A stretch of DNA of 64,000 nucleotides from Devosia sp. FJ2-5-3 (GTDB taxonomy: Bacteria; Pseudomonadota; Alphaproteobacteria; Rhizobiales; Devosiaceae), in the NCBI RefSeq assembly GCF_029201545.1, contig NZ_CP104007.1, positions 592,501 through 656,500 on the forward strand. Direction: 5' to 3'. Positions 61,485 to 64,000 of the stretch are shown piece by piece. The notes under the pieces are model-generated. The model was not told the DNA's origin and ran no database searches. It was given only the letters and a program-made list of their open reading frames with translations. The translations under genes were made by a program, and so were the position numbers. Each line of letters opens with the position of its first letter. The stretch's first letter is position 1.

Positions 61485-63383
61485 TCAGCGCTGGGCGGCT
61501 GCCTCTTCAGGGGTCAGCGGGCCGAAATCATTGCCCCAGGAATTGCGGATATAGCTGCCGATCTGGGCGACGACTTCATCGGAGAGATCAGCGCCCACCG
61601 CCGGCATGTAACCCATGCCGTGGATGATGGTGGAGGCGACGAAGGCAGCGTCGGACAGGTTTGGATTGGCGGCGAGAACCGCGCCGGCGCCGCCCTCCCC
61701 GTTTACCCCGTGGCAGCCCGAGCAATTGGCGACAAATTCCGGCTGGCCGGCCGCGACCAGCGCAGCGAGGTCCATTTCACCACCGGCTGGAGTGGCCGAG
61801 GCTTCAGGGGCAGAGGGCGCCGCGGCCCCGGGGGCTGCACCGAGATTGGCCGGATTTTCAGACTCTTCCGGGCCGCCCAATTTCTGGGCCTCGTCACCCG
61901 CAGCCGAGCCACCGCCTGCTCCAAGGGCATTCCCCTCTTCACCGCCATAGGTGAATTTGAGGATGGCGCCGGGATTGTGCAATACGCTCGTGGTCAGCTC
62001 GTCGCCATAGAGCTGGGCGGCAGAGCCGAAGGCGTCGGTGGCGATATAAACGGTCTTGCCGTCTTCCGAGACCAGTACGTCGCGATAGCGGTTCTGCGTG
62101 CCCAGCCAGGCAACGGGCAGGCCCTCTGCGGCAGTGCCGTCTTCACTCATCTTCTGGACGTAGAGAACGCCATGCTTGAGGGTGGGGAGAAGGAGGGAAT
62201 TGTCCCATTCGGGAATGCCGTCCTCGCCCGCATCGTAGAAGAGTATCGAAGATGGCGCGATGGTGGGGTTACAGACAAAGCCGCACTGTTCGCCGAAGGG
62301 GAAATCGCTCTCGACGGTGAAATAGGTCGCCAGCGGATCGACCATCTCGCCCTGGAACGCGGATTCGAGGGTTTCCGGCACGCCTTCGGGTGTGGGCGTG
62401 GTGATGCGCTGCACGCTTTCGGGCGCCTCGCTCCAGTTGATGTAGGAATAGGCCTTGTCGTCGATAAAGCCGGCCACCAGCGGCCAGCCATAATTGCCGC
62501 CCGGCTGGATGATGTTGATCTCGTCATCGCTCGAGGGGCCGTGCTCGGTTTCGTAGAGCACGCCATTGGGGCCGAAGGCGATGCCCTGAGGATTGCGGTG
62601 GCCATAGGAATAAATATGGCTCTTCACCCCGTTAATTTCAGGATTGTCCTCGGGGATCGAGCCATCGAGCTCGAGTCTAAGGATCTTGCCCGAATAGGTC
62701 TGCCAGTCCTCGGCCTCCACCTGCTCGGCGGTGGGCAGGTCCTGCGCCCGATTGTGCAGGCGGAAATTGCGCCCGAAATTGGCGCCCTGTTCGCCGATGG
62801 AATAATAAAGCTTGTTGTCAGGTCCGAAGACGACGCGACCGGCATTGTGGTCATTGCCGCCGGGCAGGCCGGAGATCAGCACTTCGGGCGAGCCCAGCTG
62901 GCCGGTGGCCGCATCATAGGTGTAGCGCACGATCTGGGCGGAGGCTTGGGGTGTGGTCTCGTCGCCGACATTGACGGTGTAGCCGATATAGACGAAGTCG
63001 TTGCCGGTGCCTTCGCCAAGCTCGGGATGCAGCGCCAGGCCAAGAAGGCCTTCGTGCTGGGGCCCGGTATAGACATCGCTCAACGTCAGGATGACCTGCT
63101 GGGCACCGGTTACGGGGTCGACCTTGGTGACCTCGCCGCTGGTGCGCTCGGTCAGCCAGATCTGGCCGTCGGGACCCCAGTGCATGGCCCATGGATTGCT
63201 CAGCGCGGTGGTCAGGACCCGCGATGAGAACAATTCGTTCTGTCCTTTTTCGATCTCGACCGGCGTTTCCTGTGCGGTCACGATCATGGGGTGCGCAAGC
63301 AGCAAACTGCCCATTGCGACACTCGCCCATAATCCGATCTGATTGTTCCTGCCAGCACGACGCATGGTTATAACACTAGCCAT
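61485..63383 (-). CDS. PQQ-dependent sugar dehydrogenase fused to cytochrome c
   Basis: This 632-residue exported protein has a signal region ending near MIVTAQE. The beta-propeller is of the glucose/sorbosone dehydrogenase type (NPWAMHWGPDGQIWLTER, HEGLLGLALHPE, GGNDHNAGRVVFGPDNKLYYS, YGHRNPQGIAF). An Ala/Gly/Pro/Glu-rich linker of about 65 residues follows near 475-540. A C-terminal cytochrome c domain has CSGCH near residue 552 and a probable axial Met in GMGYMPAVG. It would oxidise an aldose in the periplasm and pass electrons internally to haem. The start at 63383 has GAGGAAAA upstream. Confidence 0.9.
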   Translation of the reverse strand: MASVITMRRAGRNNQIGLWASVAMGSLLLAHPMIVTAQETPVEIEKGQNELFSSRVLTTALSNPWAMHWGPDGQIWLTERTSGEVTKVDPVTGAQQVILTLSDVYTGPQHEGLLGLALHPELGEGTGNDFVYIGYTVNVGDETTPQASAQIVRYTYDAATGQLGSPEVLISGLPGGNDHNAGRVVFGPDNKLYYSIGEQGANFGRNFRLHNRAQDLPTAEQVEAEDWQTYSGKILRLELDGSIPEDNPEINGVKSHIYSYGHRNPQGIAFGPNGVLYETEHGPSSDDEINIIQPGGNYGWPLVAGFIDDKAYSYINWSEAPESVQRITTPTPEGVPETLESAFQGEMVDPLATYFTVESDFPFGEQCGFVCNPTIAPSSILFYDAGEDGIPEWDNSLLLPTLKHGVLYVQKMSEDGTAAEGLPVAWLGTQNRYRDVLVSEDGKTVYIATDAFGSAAQLYGDELTTSVLHNPGAILKFTYGGEEGNALGAGGGSAAGDEAQKLGGPEESENPANLGAAPGAAAPSAPEASATPAGGEMDLAALVAAGQPEFVANCSGCHGVNGEGGAGAVLAANPNLSDAAFVASTIIHGMGYMPAVGADLSDEVVAQIGSYIRNSWGNDFGPLTPEEAAAQR

Positions 63384-63567
63384 TGGGGTTTTCCTCGGAA
63401 GTGGTTCGGATAGGGAAGGCCGCAGCGCAGACATGCCGGGTCTGACGGACCAACGCCCGGCAAGGGAGTTTGGTTCACCGGCGGCCCGGCTCTTTTCAGC
63501 TTTCCGTGAACGCCCGGCGTCTTTCGCCTCCCCCGACGCGTCGCGCGCCTGCGCACCATCCTTGATC

Positions 63568-63592
63568 GGAACGGGGCTACACCTAAAACGTT
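63568..63592 (+). promoter_or_regulatory. EcfG-type (general stress response) promoter of the DUF72 gene
   Basis: GGAAC, exactly 16 bp, CGTT matches the alphaproteobacterial EcfG consensus without mismatch. It would start transcription near 63598, about 50 bp before the DUF72 start codon. The rest of the 265-bp gap to the dehydrogenase gene shows no other clear signal. Confidence 0.65.
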
Positions 63593-63648
63593 ATCGCCAG
63601 CGCGGAGGCCTCGGCTGGCCGTCATTCTTGTGGCAAGGAGCGCCTAGC

Positions 63649-64000
63649 ATGGCTACGCGCAAGCACATCGGCACCGCCGGTTGGGGCATCTCGGGCGAGT
63701 TGTCGCAGCGCTTTTCGGGCGCCGGCAGTGCCTTGGCGCGCTATGCCAGAGTGTTCGACGCCGTCGAGATCAATTCCAGCTTTTACCGCCGCCACCGCCC
63801 GTCCACCTGGCAGAACTGGCACGATGCGGTGCCCGCTCATTTCCGCTTTTCCGTGAAACTGCCCAGAACCATCACGCATGAGCGGCAGCTCGTGGATGCG
63901 GAGGAGGAGATCGCTGCCTTCGCCGACGACGTTGCCCTGCTCGGCGAAAAGCTCGGACCGATCCTCGTGCAATTGCCGCCTTCCCTGGCGTTCGAGCGCG
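63649..64000 (+). CDS. DUF72 domain protein (YecE-like), 3' end outside the window
   Basis: This gene is open to the end of the window; 117 residues are visible. MATRKHIGTAGWGISGEL and YARVFDAVEINSSFYR are the DUF72 N-terminal blocks, followed by FRFSVKLPRTITHER and LGPILVQLPPSL. AAGGAG lies 8 bp before the ATG. DUF72 is a TIM-barrel-like family of unknown function. An EcfG-type promoter suggests stress induction. Confidence 0.9.
   Translation, partial: MATRKHIGTAGWGISGELSQRFSGAGSALARYARVFDAVEINSSFYRRHRPSTWQNWHDAVPAHFRFSVKLPRTITHERQLVDAEEEIAAFADDVALLGEKLGPILVQLPPSLAFER

Noticed and set aside
59850..63227. Long plus-strand open frame of about 1100 codons opposite the regulator, epimerase and dehydrogenase genes
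   Set aside because: Three convincing genes with motifs and ribosome sites occupy the minus strand, and the frame runs across their boundaries and the palindromic operator.

Overview
The window is GC-rich chromosomal DNA from an alphaproteobacterium, most likely of the order Hyphomicrobiales (Rhizobiales). A Devosia-like genus is my best guess. The evidence is a CpdR-type response regulator, candidate CtrA boxes, a ROSE-type heat-shock leader, EcfG-type promoters, TRAP and dipeptide transporters, an alphaproteobacterial initiator tRNA, and a candidate mmgR/suhB-type small RNA between hisN and an N-formylglutamate amidohydrolase gene. Nearly all of it reads as ordinary, densely packed core and metabolic DNA. 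I see no prophage, insertion sequence, CRISPR array or recognisable defence island.

Layout. 1-9.5 kb: a mechanosensitive channel (cut by the window start), a lytic transglycosylase, a secreted esterase, a nucleotidyltransferase-family protein, a VOC protein, bacterioferritin with its ferredoxin, a Sel1-repeat protein, a DUF599 membrane protein and an aldo-keto reductase. 9.6-22 kb: initiator tRNA, a sugar-phosphate transferase, a TRAP transporter with a PfkB kinase, a degenerate HNH protein, nadB, and a GntR-controlled sugar-acid locus (UxaA-type dehydratase, FucU mutarotase, FAH-family hydrolase). 22-32 kb: an SGNH hydrolase, a second lytic transglycosylase, galE/galU, an outer-membrane barrel, NfeD with an SPFH protein, an ECF sigma/anti-sigma operon led by a small exported protein, and hpt. 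32-40.5 kb: gltD and gltB embedded in palindromic repeats, dps, and a heat-shock hsp20. 40.6-51 kb: a nucleotidyltransferase, a lipase-like hydrolase, three Tad-type pilus/secretion proteins, hisN, the small RNA, an N-formylglutamate amidohydrolase, cpdR, two valine tRNAs, a PilZ protein, a diguanylate cyclase, an FMN-binding protein, msrB and a hydroxypyruvate isomerase-like gene. 51-64 kb: hrpB, an aldose epimerase, a six-gene peptide-transport operon headed by an XRE-cupin regulator, an NAD-dependent epimerase, a PQQ-type dehydrogenase fused to cytochrome c, and the start of a DUF72 gene.

The most useful non-coding signals are these: twin palindromic operators in the GntR locus; a 29-bp palindrome in front of the XRE-cupin regulator; a ROSE thermometer with a heat-shock promoter on hsp20; EcfG-type promoters before dps and the DUF72 gene; an intrinsic terminator directly before the ribosome site of the TRAP binding protein; two mutually exclusive hairpins at the ribosome site of the ECF operon leader gene; and a dispersed repeat found at three convergent gene ends, where it supplies or lies next to the stop codons. 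No wholly new multi-gene system is evident. Start sites were adjusted from ribosome binding sites where stated. All family assignments are from reading the translations and motifs, without database searches.
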